From: Mycobacterium ahvazicum | GTDB taxonomy: Bacteria; Actinomycetota; Actinomycetes; Mycobacteriales; Mycobacteriaceae | Length of the DNA: 64,000 nt | Reading direction: 5' to 3' | Assembly: GCF_900176255.2 (NCBI RefSeq) | Contig: NZ_FXEG02000003.1 | Location: 620,001 to 684,000, forward strand | Shown here: piece by piece, positions 52,651-61,172 of the stretch | How the letters are laid out: each line of letters begins with the position of its first letter | Position numbering within the stretch: position 1 is the first letter of the stretch | The notes under the pieces: generated by a model | Seen by the model: the letters and a program-made list of their open reading frames with translations, nothing else | The model's database searches: none | Told to the model about the DNA's origin: nothing | Translations under genes and position numbers: made by a program

Positions 52651-54003
52651 ATGCGGTGTGATGTTGCGCGTGAAGCGCTTTCCGCCCGATTGGACGGCGA
52701 GCGAACGGACGTGCTTGCCCAGCAGGTGGATGCCCATCTGGAGACGTGCCGTGGGTGTCGTACCTGGTTAATCGGTGCGGCAACCCAGACTCGGCGGCTG
52801 GCCTCGATCGAACCCGGTGACGGCCCGGACCTGGTCGCCCGAATCATGGCGAGCATCGACGAGGACCCCGCAGCGCGTAACGGCTGGATGCGCGCCGTTC
52901 GGGCGCGCTACGCGCGGTGGGGACTCATCGCCGTGGGCGCCTTCCAAGTCTTGATCGCGGCTGCGCAAATCGGCGGAATGAGCTTCGGGATGGTGTCGCA
53001 TCACATGCACGGCGCGATGTCCGGCGAGCACCTGCTACACGAGTCCACGGCCTGGTTGTTGGCGTTGGGGGCGGCCATGATCGCGGCCGGAGTCTGGCCG
53101 GTGATGGCGACCGGCGTCGCGGCGATAGCCGGCGCGTACTCCCTCGGACTGATGGGTTATGTGGCCGCTGACGCCCTGGACGGCCAGGTGACCGCGACAC
53201 GCGTCGCCAGCCACGTGCCCGTGCTGCTGGGGCTGGCGTTCGCGGTGTTGGTGGCGCGCGAGCGAACCGGCGGCCGCGGGTCGGGCGAGTCCGACTTCGA
53301 CGCTTTCGACGGCGAGCTGCCCGCCAGTTTCCCCACTCGCCGCCGTGGCCATCTGCGGCCGATCAACCGTTCCCCGTCGGACCTCGCCGCAACGTCTACG
53401 ACGGCCCGTCGTAGACTGATCGAACCCGCGCAACTAAGGTGGTTGGCCATGACCGCGTCCAGCGACGACGAGGCCGTGACCGAACTGGCCTTGGCAGCCG
53501 CACGCGGGAACGAGCGAGCTCTCGAGGCATTCATCAAAGCCACCCAGCAAGACGTGTGGCGGTTCGTCACCTACCTTTCCGACGCGGGCAACGCCGACGA
53601 TCTGACTCAGGAAACCTTCCTGCGGGCAATCGGGGCGATCGAGCGGTTCTCCGGCCGCTCCAGTGCCCGCACCTGGCTGCTGTCCATCGCGCGCCGCGTG
53701 GTCGCCGATCACATCCGCCACGTCCAGTCGCGGCCGCGCACCGCCCCGGGTGCTAATCCCGAGCACGTACGCAACAGCGACCGGCACGCGCGCGGATTCG
53801 AGGACCTGGTCGAGGTGACGACGATGATCGCCAACCTCACTCCCGAGCAACGCGAGGCCCTGCTGCTGACCCAGCTGCTCGGGCTGCCCTACGCCGACGC
53901 CGCCGCCGTGTGTGGCTGCCCGGTGGGCACCATCCGGTCCCGTGTCGCCCGGGCCCGCGATGCACTGATGGCCGACGCGGAACGCGACGACCTCACCGGT
54001 TAG
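52651..54003 (+). CDS. Zinc-finger membrane domain continuous in frame with ECF sigma factor SigC
   Basis: 450 residues if read as one protein, from ATG 52651 ([17 protein letters not shown]); an alternative ATG at 52633 adds six residues. Zf-HC2 anti-sigma motif at about 1-40 (Cys3, then HLETCRGC: H-x3-C-x2-C). About four membrane helices lie between 90 and 210, with a His/Met-rich loop ([22 protein letters not shown]). A linker ([18 protein letters not shown]) leads without any stop codon into SigC (region 2: [15 protein letters not shown]; region 4: [26 protein letters not shown]). Either this is an anti-sigma/sigma fusion or two genes whose boundary lacks a stop. In M. tuberculosis SigC stands alone. 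Confidence 0.7.
   Translation: MRCDVAREALSARLDGERTDVLAQQVDAHLETCRGCRTWLIGAATQTRRLASIEPGDGPDLVARIMASIDEDPAARNGWMRAVRARYARWGLIAVGAFQVLIAAAQIGGMSFGMVSHHMHGAMSGEHLLHESTAWLLALGAAMIAAGVWPVMATGVAAIAGAYSLGLMGYVAADALDGQVTATRVASHVPVLLGLAFAVLVARERTGGRGSGESDFDAFDGELPASFPTRRRGHLRPINRSPSDLAATSTTARRRLIEPAQLRWLAMTASSDDEAVTELALAAARGNERALEAFIKATQQDVWRFVTYLSDAGNADDLTQETFLRAIGAIERFSGRSSARTWLLSIARRVVADHIRHVQSRPRTAPGANPEHVRNSDRHARGFEDLVEVTTMIANLTPEQREALLLTQLLGLPYADAAAVCGCPVGTIRSRVARARDALMADAERDDLTG
53394..53416. promoter_or_regulatory. Perfect 23-bp palindrome just before the sigC start
   Basis: Arms GTCTACGACGG (53394-53404) and CCGTCGTAGAC (53406-53416) around a single C. It lies in the coding linker between the membrane domain and SigC, where amino-acid conservation should be low. 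Candidate operator for an internal sigC promoter, or an RNA hairpin limiting read-through. The binding protein is unknown. Confidence 0.6.
53449..54003 (+). CDS. sigC: ECF RNA polymerase sigma factor SigC (internal start of the longer frame)
   Basis: 184 residues from ATG 53449 ([20 protein letters not shown]), where M. tuberculosis SigC begins. Sigma-70 region 2 lies at about 25-95 and region 4 at about 125-178. A perfect 23-bp palindrome ends 32 bases before this ATG, and no clear Shine-Dalgarno is present (AAGG, 13 bases before). This could be the real or a second initiation site, giving free SigC besides the fused form. It converges on cobK with overlapping stop codons. Confidence 0.85.
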   Translation: MTASSDDEAVTELALAAARGNERALEAFIKATQQDVWRFVTYLSDAGNADDLTQETFLRAIGAIERFSGRSSARTWLLSIARRVVADHIRHVQSRPRTAPGANPEHVRNSDRHARGFEDLVEVTTMIANLTPEQREALLLTQLLGLPYADAAAVCGCPVGTIRSRVARARDALMADAERDDLTG

Positions 54004-54725
54004 GCCTGGCGCGCAACCCAATCCGCCGCCTGTTCGACGGTGTCGGCCTTGAGCACGCCGTCCGGCAGTGGCGGTCGCTGGACCATGACCACCGGAATGC
54101 CCAGTGCCGCAGCCGCATCCAGCTTCGCCTTCGTCATGTCGCCACCGCTGTTCTTGGTCACCAGGGCGTCGATGCCGTGCTCGCGCATGAGGACGATTTC
54201 GTTGTCGTAGTCGTACGGCCCACGGGACAACAGCACCTGGTGACTGCGGGGTAGGTCGGCCTTCTCCGGTTCGGTGACCGCGCGGATCAGGAACCATGCG
54301 TCGCTTTTCGCGAAGGCCTTGGTTCCCGAGCGGCCAGTGGTGAGAAATATCCGTTCATACCGTTGGCTGGCAACGGCTTTCGCGGCTTCGCTATCGGACT
54401 TTACGACCTGCGCGGCGCCGGGTTCCCAGGCCGGGCGGGCCAGCACCAGGTGCTTGATGCGCAGTTCTGTGCAGGCCTGCGCGGCGTGCGCGGTCATGGT
54501 CGCCGCGAAGGGGTGGGTGGCGTCGACGACGGCATCGATGTCGTGTTCTCGCAACCAGTTTTTGAGGCCGTCGACGCCACCGAATCCGCCGATGCGCACT
54601 TCGCCGACGGGCAGCGCCGGGTCGGGGACTCGCCCGGCCAGCGAGCTGATCACGTCGACGTCGGGGTGCAAGACTTTGGCGAGCGCGCGCCCCTCAGCGG
54701 TGCCACCGAGCAGCAGTACCCGCAT
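54000..54725 (-). CDS. cobK: Precorrin-6A reductase CobK
   Basis: 241 residues, starting [22 protein letters not shown]-dependent reduction of precorrin-6A. Family blocks: [71 protein letters not shown] and [17 protein letters not shown]. Start shares one base with the cobM stop, and its stop overlaps that of sigC by 4 bases on the other strand. Last gene of the minus-strand SDR-cobL-cobM-cobK unit. Confidence 0.95.
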   Translation of the reverse strand: MRVLLLGGTAEGRALAKVLHPDVDVISSLAGRVPDPALPVGEVRIGGFGGVDGLKNWLREHDIDAVVDATHPFAATMTAHAAQACTELRIKHLVLARPAWEPGAAQVVKSDSEAAKAVASQRYERIFLTTGRSGTKAFAKSDAWFLIRAVTEPEKADLPRSHQVLLSRGPYDYDNEIVLMREHGIDALVTKNSGGDMTKAKLDAAAALGIPVVMVQRPPLPDGVLKADTVEQAADWVARQA

Positions 54726-55480
54726 CAGTGCCGACTCCCGCGGGTTCGCCCGGCCGAGTACAGGTAGCTGTCCGTATAGCCCTCGGCGGCAAGCACATCG
54801 CCGACGATGATGACGGCGGTCTTGGTGATGCCGGCCTGGTGCATTTGGTCGGCGATGTTCTCTAGCGTGCCGCGCAGGGTCATTTCTTGCGGCCAGCTTG
54901 CGAAAGCCACGACAGCTGTTGGGGTTTCGGGCGGGTAGCCGCCTTGCAGGAGTTGCGGAACAATGGCGTCGATCTGAGCGGCGGCCAAATGCAGCACCAG
55001 CGTGCCGCCGGATTGGGCGAGGGTGGGCAGGTCTTCACCGGCGGGCATGGCCGTCGACAGCGTCGATACCCGGGTCAGCGTGACGGTCTGCGCCACTCCC
55101 GGGACGGTGAGCTCTTTCTTCAGGACAGCCGCTGCAGCCGCGAAAGCCGGTACACCGGGCACGATTTCGTAGCCGATTCCCAGCGCTTCGAGCCGGCGGC
55201 ATTGCTCGGCCACCGCGCTGTACAGCGACGGATCGCCGGAGTGCAGTCGAGCGACGTCGTGGCCTTTGTCGTTCGCATCGGCGAGTTCGGCGACGATCTG
55301 CTCGAGCGTCAACGGTCCGGTGTCAACGATTTTCGCGCCGGGCGGGCACAGGGCCAAGAGGTCGTCCGGCATGATCGAGCCCGCGTAGAGGCATGTTTCA
55401 CATCGTTGCAGCAATCGTTGGCCGCGAACGGTGATCAGGTCGCCGGCCCCGGGGCCGGCGCCGATGAAGTATACCGTCAC
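54725..55480 (-). CDS. cobM: Precorrin-4 C11-methyltransferase CobM
   Basis: 251 residues from GTG 55480 (TVYFIGAGPGAGDLITVRG), chosen because this GTG overlaps the cobL stop (GTGA) and gives the normal N-terminus. SAM-dependent tetrapyrrole methyltransferase: GAGPGAGDL loop, CLYAGSIMPDDLLALCPPGA, RLHSGDPSLYSAVAEQ, VPGVPAFAAAAAVLKKELTVPG, and the C-terminal VIIVGDVLAAEGYTDSYLYS. Full length. Confidence 0.95.
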   Translation of the reverse strand: MTVYFIGAGPGAGDLITVRGQRLLQRCETCLYAGSIMPDDLLALCPPGAKIVDTGPLTLEQIVAELADANDKGHDVARLHSGDPSLYSAVAEQCRRLEALGIGYEIVPGVPAFAAAAAVLKKELTVPGVAQTVTLTRVSTLSTAMPAGEDLPTLAQSGGTLVLHLAAAQIDAIVPQLLQGGYPPETPTAVVAFASWPQEMTLRGTLENIADQMHQAGITKTAVIIVGDVLAAEGYTDSYLYSAGRTRGSRH

Positions 55481-56637
55481 TTCGTCACCGCCCACTGAGT
55501 GACCGGGTATTGCGGGCGCCAGCCGGTGAAGCCGCCCAGCGGTTCACCCTGATAGAGCTGAAAACGTCGCAGTTCACCGCCGAGTCGTGAATATGCCTGC
55601 AGTAGTTCAGCTTCCGATTCTATGGTCACGACATTGGCGACCAGGCGCCCTCCTTGTGCAAGTCGCTCAAGGCAAGCGTCGAGGAGGCCTTGATGGGTCA
55701 GGCCGCCACCGATGAAGATGGCGTCCGGCTTTGCGGCGCCGTCGAACTGGCCGGGCGCTTCGCCCCGCACCTCGACGGTGACGCCGAAGGCGGCGGCATT
55801 GAACTCGATGTTCTTGCGGCGCTGCTCGTCACGCTCGAACACCACTGCGGTGCAACCCGGCCAACTGCGACACCATTCGACCGCGATGCTGCCCGAGCCC
55901 GCGCCCACGTCCCACAATCGCTCACCGGGCCGTGGTTGCAGAGCCGCGAGGGTGACCGCGCGCACGCCCTGTTTGCTGATCTGCCCGTCGTGAGCGAACG
56001 CTGCGTCGGGCAACGGCGTGATGCGTTCGTCGGGCAGATAGCGGACGGCGATCACGTTGAGGTCGTCGATGTCGTCGTCGGCCCAGTCGCGGGCGATGCC
56101 GTCGCGGCGGCGTTCGGCCGGGCCGCCCAGTTGTTCGAGCACGCTGAACTCGGAATCACCGCGGCCGTGCGCGATGAGTAATTCGCTCAAGGCTTTCGGC
56201 GTGGACCCGCTCTGCGACAGCACGATCGCTTGTCCGCCGCGGCGTACCGCGGTGCTCGGCGCCGCGGTGACGAGGCTGATCACCTCGGTGTCGTGGACGT
56301 TCCAGCCCATTCGGGCGCACGCCAGCGTCACCGACGAGACGTGCGGTAATACTTTGATCTTTTCCGTGCCGTGCAGGCGGATCAGCGTGCCGCCGATGCC
56401 GTGCAGCAGTGGGTCGCCGCTGGCGACGACGTGAATGTCTGGGCCGTCGAGCGGAAGTGCTTGCAGGGCGGGCATCATCGGAGACGGCCACTCTCTGCGT
56501 TCGGCGGTGAGTGTTTCGTCGAGCAGTTTCAGCTGTCGTTCGGCGCCGTAAATGACTGTGGCCATTTGCAATTCGTGCTTTGATTCTGCGGATAGGCCGG
56601 CCATGCCGTCGGCGCCGATGCCGACCACGACGATCAT
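55477..56637 (-). CDS. cobL: Precorrin-6B C5,15-methyltransferase (decarboxylating) CobL
   Basis: 386 residues from ATG 56637 (MIVVVGIGADGMAGLSAE). Bifunctional: the N-terminal CobE/CbiE-like methyltransferase (about 1-200; VVASGDPLLHGIGGTLIR, VLPHVSSVTLACARMGW) and the C-terminal CbiT-like decarboxylating methyltransferase (about 220-386; LWDVGAGSGSIAVEWCRSW with the SAM loop, IFIGGGLTHQGLLDACLERL). Overlaps the SDR stop and the cobM start by 4 bases each. Confidence 0.95.
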   Translation of the reverse strand: MIVVVGIGADGMAGLSAESKHELQMATVIYGAERQLKLLDETLTAERREWPSPMMPALQALPLDGPDIHVVASGDPLLHGIGGTLIRLHGTEKIKVLPHVSSVTLACARMGWNVHDTEVISLVTAAPSTAVRRGGQAIVLSQSGSTPKALSELLIAHGRGDSEFSVLEQLGGPAERRRDGIARDWADDDIDDLNVIAVRYLPDERITPLPDAAFAHDGQISKQGVRAVTLAALQPRPGERLWDVGAGSGSIAVEWCRSWPGCTAVVFERDEQRRKNIEFNAAAFGVTVEVRGEAPGQFDGAAKPDAIFIGGGLTHQGLLDACLERLAQGGRLVANVVTIESEAELLQAYSRLGGELRRFQLYQGEPLGGFTGWRPQYPVTQWAVTK

Positions 56638-57398
56638 CGCGGCATCCTGCGCCAGAGGAACTGTGGCAGCATCCGCATCACGGCCGCCGCAGGTCCCAGC
56701 GCCCACGGGATCCACACCGTTCGCCGACCCTTGTCGAGGGCTTGGGCCGTTGCGGCGGCCACCTGCTGCGGGGTGCTGGACAGCGGTGCCGGGGTCATGC
56801 CCTCCGTCATACGCCCGATCACGAAGCCGGGGCGCGAGATGAGCAGGTGCACCCCGCTGCCGTGCAGCGCGTCGGCCAAGCCGCTGGCGAAGCCGTCCAG
56901 GCCGGCCTTCGCTGAACCGTAGACGTAGTTTGCCCGACGTACCCGTGCGCCCGCGATCGAGGAGAACACCACCAACGAGCCCCGGCCCGCGGTGCGCATG
57001 GCGTTGGCCAGATGGGTGAGCATGCTGACCTGGGCGACGTAGTCGGTCTGCACGACGGCCACCGCGTGTGCGGCATCGGCCTCGGCGCGGGTCTGATCGC
57101 CCAGGATTCCGAAGGCCAGCACCGCGGTGGCAATGGGTCCGTGCTCGGCGATGACCGCTGCGACCAGCGGGGCGTGCGAGGCGAGGTCGTCGGCGTCGAA
57201 CTCCCTGGTGTGGACCGCTTTCGCGCCGGCGGTTCTGACGGCGGCGACCTGCTCGTCGAGCTGATCGGCTCGGCGAGCGGCCAGCACCACCGTTGACCCT
57301 TTGGCAAGGCGGCATGCGAGCTCGATACCGATCTCGCTGCGGCCGCCGAGAATTAGAACTGGACCTGCGCCCGTGTCGTCCACGGCTGCGATTATCAC
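56634..57398 (-). CDS. Short-chain dehydrogenase (Rv2073c-like)
   Basis: 254 residues. NAD(P)-binding LILGGRSEIGIELACRLA near residue 15, catalytic Ser in VVFSSIAGARV, YVYGSAKAGLDGF (Tyr-x3-Lys), and SRPGFVIGRMTEGM. The C-terminal LGPAAAVMRMLPQFLWRR is membrane-prone. The motif spacing is like that of DprE2-type SDRs, but the substrate is unknown. First gene of the unit with cobL, cobM and cobK, as in M. tuberculosis; a cobalamin role has not been shown. Divergent from the biliverdin reductase homologue with a 20-base gap. Confidence 0.9.
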   Translation of the reverse strand: MIIAAVDDTGAGPVLILGGRSEIGIELACRLAKGSTVVLAARRADQLDEQVAAVRTAGAKAVHTREFDADDLASHAPLVAAVIAEHGPIATAVLAFGILGDQTRAEADAAHAVAVVQTDYVAQVSMLTHLANAMRTAGRGSLVVFSSIAGARVRRANYVYGSAKAGLDGFASGLADALHGSGVHLLISRPGFVIGRMTEGMTPAPLSSTPQQVAAATAQALDKGRRTVWIPWALGPAAAVMRMLPQFLWRRMPR

Positions 57399-57418
57399 CT
57401 GCGCTAGCGTGAGCGGTG

Positions 57419-57832
57419 ATGGCGAACACTACGACGCGGCTGACCAACGATGCTTTGGCGTTCCTGTCCGAGCGTCACCTGGCGATGCTGACCACGCTGC
57501 GCGCTGACAACTCGCCGCATGTGGTGGCCGTCGGATTCACCTTCGACCCGGTGACTCACATCGCGCGGGTGATCACCAGCGGGGGCACGCAGAAGGCCGT
57601 CAACGCCGACCGTGCCGGGGTGGCCGTGCTCAGCCAGGTCGACGGCGCGCGCTGGATTTCGCTTGAAGGCCGGTCCAAGGTCAACAACGACGCCGATGCC
57701 GTGCGCGACGCGGAGCTACGGTATGCGCAGCGCTATCGCACGCCGCGCCCAAACCCGCGACGGGTGGTCATCGAAGTGCAGATCGAGCGGGTGCTCGGGT
57801 CGTCAGACCTGCTCGACCGCGGCGGCGAGTAG
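57419..57832 (+). CDS. F420H2-dependent biliverdin reductase homologue (Rv2074-like, PPOX fold)
   Basis: 137 residues from ATG 57419 ([18 protein letters not shown]); a GTG one codon upstream is possible. Split-barrel deazaflavin-binding protein: [36 protein letters not shown] (F420 phosphate contacts expected here) and [18 protein letters not shown]. tuberculosis Rv2074 reduces biliverdin with F420H2, and position and sequence match that gene. Confidence 0.9.
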   Translation: MANTTTRLTNDALAFLSERHLAMLTTLRADNSPHVVAVGFTFDPVTHIARVITSGGTQKAVNADRAGVAVLSQVDGARWISLEGRSKVNNDADAVRDAELRYAQRYRTPRPNPRRVVIEVQIERVLGSSDLLDRGGE

Positions 57833-57860
57833 TTTTCGCCGTTCCCGCTTAGCCGAAACC

Positions 57861-58124
57861 TTATACAGGGGTTCCACGATTATTGCCGGGCCTTTGCAAG
57901 AGTAGATCGTCGTGCTCATGCTTACGACAAGCCTGTACGAATTCGATCGCCGCTGTGCGGTCACGTAGAAAATCACGATACTGATCTGGCGTTAGTTCGT
58001 AATACTCTTCATAGTCAACGATGCCATTACTTACTGGTATTGATGCATAGCACCGACCGGAGACGGACTCTATTCCAATTGAATATCTGTCGTCTCTTGA
58101 AAAATACGTGTCTTCAAATTTCAT
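57861..58124 (-). CDS. Candidate immunity protein for the adjacent CpnT-like toxin
   Basis: 87 residues, starting MKFEDTYFSRDDRYSIGIES. Small, acidic and cytosolic, with no signal peptide. It starts 12 bases after the toxin stop, on the same strand. Features: SIGIESVSGRCYASIPVSNG, DYEEYYELTPDQYRDFLRDR, FVQACRKHEHDDLLLQRPG. No named immunity family recognised. The arrangement copies cpnT and its antitoxin gene in M. tuberculosis. Base composition is visibly more AT-rich than neighbours, as is usual for immunity genes acquired with toxin tips. Confidence 0.65.
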   Translation of the reverse strand: MKFEDTYFSRDDRYSIGIESVSGRCYASIPVSNGIVDYEEYYELTPDQYRDFLRDRTAAIEFVQACRKHEHDDLLLQRPGNNRGTPV

Positions 58125-58136
58125 CGGTATTCCGCC

Positions 58137-60767
58137 CTACTGGAAGATATCCGTGACAATGTATTCGCCGGGAGGTATATCCTTACCATCCACGACCGCC
58201 TCCGATGCGCCGTTGGGTAGGCGCCCGCCTGGGATCCATTGGTCGTTCGCTCCTGCTTCATTGCCCGAGGGAATCCGTAACTTAAATTCTGAGGGATCAG
58301 ATATGTCTATCCTAACAATACTATTGGAATCGAGAAAGCCTTCAGGAAGACCGAGCTCAGCCTCCATCGCACGTGGACCACCTTTGCTGCCATTGATCAT
58401 TGCGTCAGCTTCGCTTCTCGGCATTACGAACGAGGTGCCGTCCCGTTGAGCAATCCCATATTTTTCCAGATTGCTTTCTGGCATGAACCGTGTAGCCCCT
58501 TCAGCGAATTTATCGAGGTGTCGCTGAATATACTCCGGGGATAGGTACTCCGAGGGGTCAGGACGACTACCTTTCGGTGTACTGAGGATTTCGTCGCGCT
58601 TCTCATCGCTGAGCCCGTCCATCGAAGAGACGTCGCCATGGGCTCCGTCACCATGGTCAGACGATTCTGACGCGCCGTTATTTGGCTTCCCGCCTTCCGG
58701 CTTGCCGTCGTGGGGGGATCCTGTTGAGTCGCCGCGGCCAAGGGGCCAACCGTCGCCAGGGCCGCGGGGGCTTCGACCACCTGCCGCATCGTGCGGGCTG
58801 CCCGGGGAGCCGTCCTCGCCAAGCCCGCGCCATCCGCCGCCACCTGGAGGAGTTAGTTCGGCTGATGGCGCGCTGGAGGGCGCGAGATGTGAAGGCGATC
58901 CGTTGGGTGCCGCAGATGCGAGCGCCGGTGCCTGCTGCGCAGAGGGCGCGGCGGCCGGCGGTGTTTCAAGCAGAGCCCCATCAGCCGCCCGCGGTAAAAG
59001 AGCCGGATTTGGTTCTTCGAGCTGCGAATTGCGTGACGGCAAGTGCTCGGTGGGTGCGGCCGACACCGATGCGGGCTCTCGCGGGCCTCCCGCGGGCGCG
59101 GACAGTGGCCCGTGCGGCACCTCGCCGGGCCTAGGAACCGATTCGTACGGACCGACCGGCGCCTCTGGGCGACCCGGGGCCGAACCACCTGGCGCCGTTG
59201 GCGAATGAGGCGCTGGCGCACCGGGCGGCGCTGGTTCCACCGGTCGTGGCGGCGGCACCTTTGGAGCTTCGAGCGGCGGCGGGTTGACCGGACGACCGCC
59301 TGCCGGAAGATCTGTTTTGGGCAGGTCGAGTTTCAGGTTGTCGAGGTCTTTACTCAGGTTGGTGCCGGCCTTGCCGATGTCGCCCAGCGCGCCCCCGGTA
59401 ACCGCGAATTCTCCGGCACGCCCCGCTGCGCCTGCGCCTTCCGCGGCCTCTTCGGCACCACGTGCAGCCGCAGACCCTGCTTTCGCCCCCGCACCGGCTT
59501 CGCCAAATCCGGGCATAAACAAGGTCGCGCCATCAAAAACGTTCTCCCCGAACCCCAAGCCCGGCCGAGCTGTGCTCCAATCATCAAGATGCAGAAGCGA
59601 TTTCCACATCTGCAGGTTGGCCGCCCCGCCTTCCCGCGGATGCAGAATTTCGTTGAGAAGACTTGCCCTGAACTGGCCCTGCACCATGTCCTTCCAGGTG
59701 GTCTCCGCGCCCTGGGGATCGAGGAGCGACCATGGCGCTGCTAAATCGCCTAGGCCTAGGGCCGTTTGGGCGGCTACTTTGACAACCCCCTCATTCGCAT
59801 TGACGAAAAAGTCGAATGCAGTCGCGACCTGGTTTCCGACTGCGTCACCCAGGAAGTGGGTGAAATGACCGCGCATGGACTTCTCCATGTCGACAACCAA
59901 GCCGTCGGCAACCTGCATCAGCAGTCTGATCCCGTGCTCGAATTCCCGCGCTTGCCTTCCCAGGTCGTGCAACACGGCGTTGACGTCACGGGCGATCTCT
60001 TTGACTTCTTCGAGCGCATCGCCATCGAGTATCGAGACGATGTCATGCCAGACGTCGGTCAGCGATTCCAAGCGGCGCAACAGCTTTCGGATGTCGTTCT
60101 GAGCTTTGGAAACCTGCCCGGCGAAATCATCGAGGACGGTCGCCATATGCCAGCATTGAGCCCCCAACTTGGCCATCGCGACGCCGATGCGCGATAAGAC
60201 TTGATTGATCTTTTCGCCTTCGGGGATCTGCTGTGTACCGACCAGCGTCTTCGATCCATCCAGCGCACCCTGCATCCCGCTCACCGCTGAGCTAAATGTG
60301 CGCCAGCACCCGGCCGCTGAACGTATAGCTACCACGTCGCCGTTCGGCCAGACATCGTCGACGAAGGACTGCACGACCGCCCACAACAGCGGCGGGGGCT
60401 CACCTGGGCCCAATGTTCCCGGCGGCCCCGGCGCGCCAATGCGGGCCGGCTCCGCTGGTGGGTGCAGCACGCTCGCACCGCCACCCAGGCGCGAGGCCGC
60501 TTCAGCCTGCGACCAGTTCGATGCGTCGACTTGGATCATGACGCCATTGCGCCGACAGGCATTGATCGCTGCCGCCGCAGCCTTCAACAACGACTCCGCC
60601 GTCGCTTGATACGACAGCCCGAACACCTCACCGGCAACATCCAAACCAGTGTTGGCGCCGAATCCCGCCGTCAACACTGTCATCGCCGCGTACGGGCCGC
60701 CCCCCGCCGCAACCACGGCGCTGCCCGCGGCGGATAGCGAGTCTGGGTCGACAGCAACGGGTGCCAC
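58137..60767 (-). CDS. CpnT-like secreted polymorphic toxin with an unclassified C-terminal domain
   Basis: 876 residues from GTG 60767 (APVAVDPDSLSAAGSAVVAAG). The N-terminal part to about 420 follows CpnT: VDPDSLSAAG, GEVFGLSYQATAESLL, VWPNGDVVAIRSAAGCWRTF, LTDVWHDIVSILDGDALEEVKEIA, LLHLDDWSTARPGLGFGENVFDGATLFMPG. A Pro/Gly/Ala-rich linker spans about 480-715. The last 160 residues are compact and different from the TNT NAD-glycohydrolase domain: YLSPEYIQRHLDKFAEGATRF, FVMPRSEADAMINGSKGGPRAMEAELGLPEGFL, IPSGNEAGANDQWIPGG, EAVVDGKDIPPGEYIV. Activity unknown. A tiny acidic gene follows immediately, as expected for immunity. Export probably by a type VII system. Confidence 0.85.
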   Translation of the reverse strand: MAPVAVDPDSLSAAGSAVVAAGGGPYAAMTVLTAGFGANTGLDVAGEVFGLSYQATAESLLKAAAAAINACRRNGVMIQVDASNWSQAEAASRLGGGASVLHPPAEPARIGAPGPPGTLGPGEPPPLLWAVVQSFVDDVWPNGDVVAIRSAAGCWRTFSSAVSGMQGALDGSKTLVGTQQIPEGEKINQVLSRIGVAMAKLGAQCWHMATVLDDFAGQVSKAQNDIRKLLRRLESLTDVWHDIVSILDGDALEEVKEIARDVNAVLHDLGRQAREFEHGIRLLMQVADGLVVDMEKSMRGHFTHFLGDAVGNQVATAFDFFVNANEGVVKVAAQTALGLGDLAAPWSLLDPQGAETTWKDMVQGQFRASLLNEILHPREGGAANLQMWKSLLHLDDWSTARPGLGFGENVFDGATLFMPGFGEAGAGAKAGSAAARGAEEAAEGAGAAGRAGEFAVTGGALGDIGKAGTNLSKDLDNLKLDLPKTDLPAGGRPVNPPPLEAPKVPPPRPVEPAPPGAPAPHSPTAPGGSAPGRPEAPVGPYESVPRPGEVPHGPLSAPAGGPREPASVSAAPTEHLPSRNSQLEEPNPALLPRAADGALLETPPAAAPSAQQAPALASAAPNGSPSHLAPSSAPSAELTPPGGGGWRGLGEDGSPGSPHDAAGGRSPRGPGDGWPLGRGDSTGSPHDGKPEGGKPNNGASESSDHGDGAHGDVSSMDGLSDEKRDEILSTPKGSRPDPSEYLSPEYIQRHLDKFAEGATRFMPESNLEKYGIAQRDGTSFVMPRSEADAMINGSKGGPRAMEAELGLPEGFLDSNSIVRIDISDPSEFKLRIPSGNEAGANDQWIPGGRLPNGASEAVVDGKDIPPGEYIVTDIFQ

Positions 60768-61172
60768 AGGCGAGATTTTTGCCCGAGCGGGCCGTCGACG
60801 CTATTCACCTCGGATAGCGTTGCGACGCTAGCCAAGAGCATTTCGCCACTCCAGGCCGCCCATCAACTTCCCTGCGTGTGGCTACTCGTGTCTATGTCCG
60901 GGCGTGGCTAGTAACGGTGAATTGACCGACATCCATTGCCGTAGTTAGCCTGACGGTTACCACAGCGCGAGGTCTATAGCGCATTTTGGAGTTTCGGGGC
61001 GCGTGCGGCGGGAAAGAGTTGGCGGGCTGTCCGAAGTCGGAGGGGTGACGATGTTGATTGACACCGAACATCTGCCCTCTTCGCACGCTCATAACTCGGT
61101 TCGTCATCCTTCATGCGGGCTGCTGCCATCGACGGTGTTTTGCGCCTCCCTAACGGAGCCTCGGACGTCACG
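60768..61172. other. Divergent intergenic region, nothing recognised
   Basis: 405 bases between the CpnT-like gene and the DPWAIN-type gene. An in-frame extension of the latter to 61113 lacks conserved residues. Promoters for both directions must lie here, but no clear motif was seen. Confidence 0.4.
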
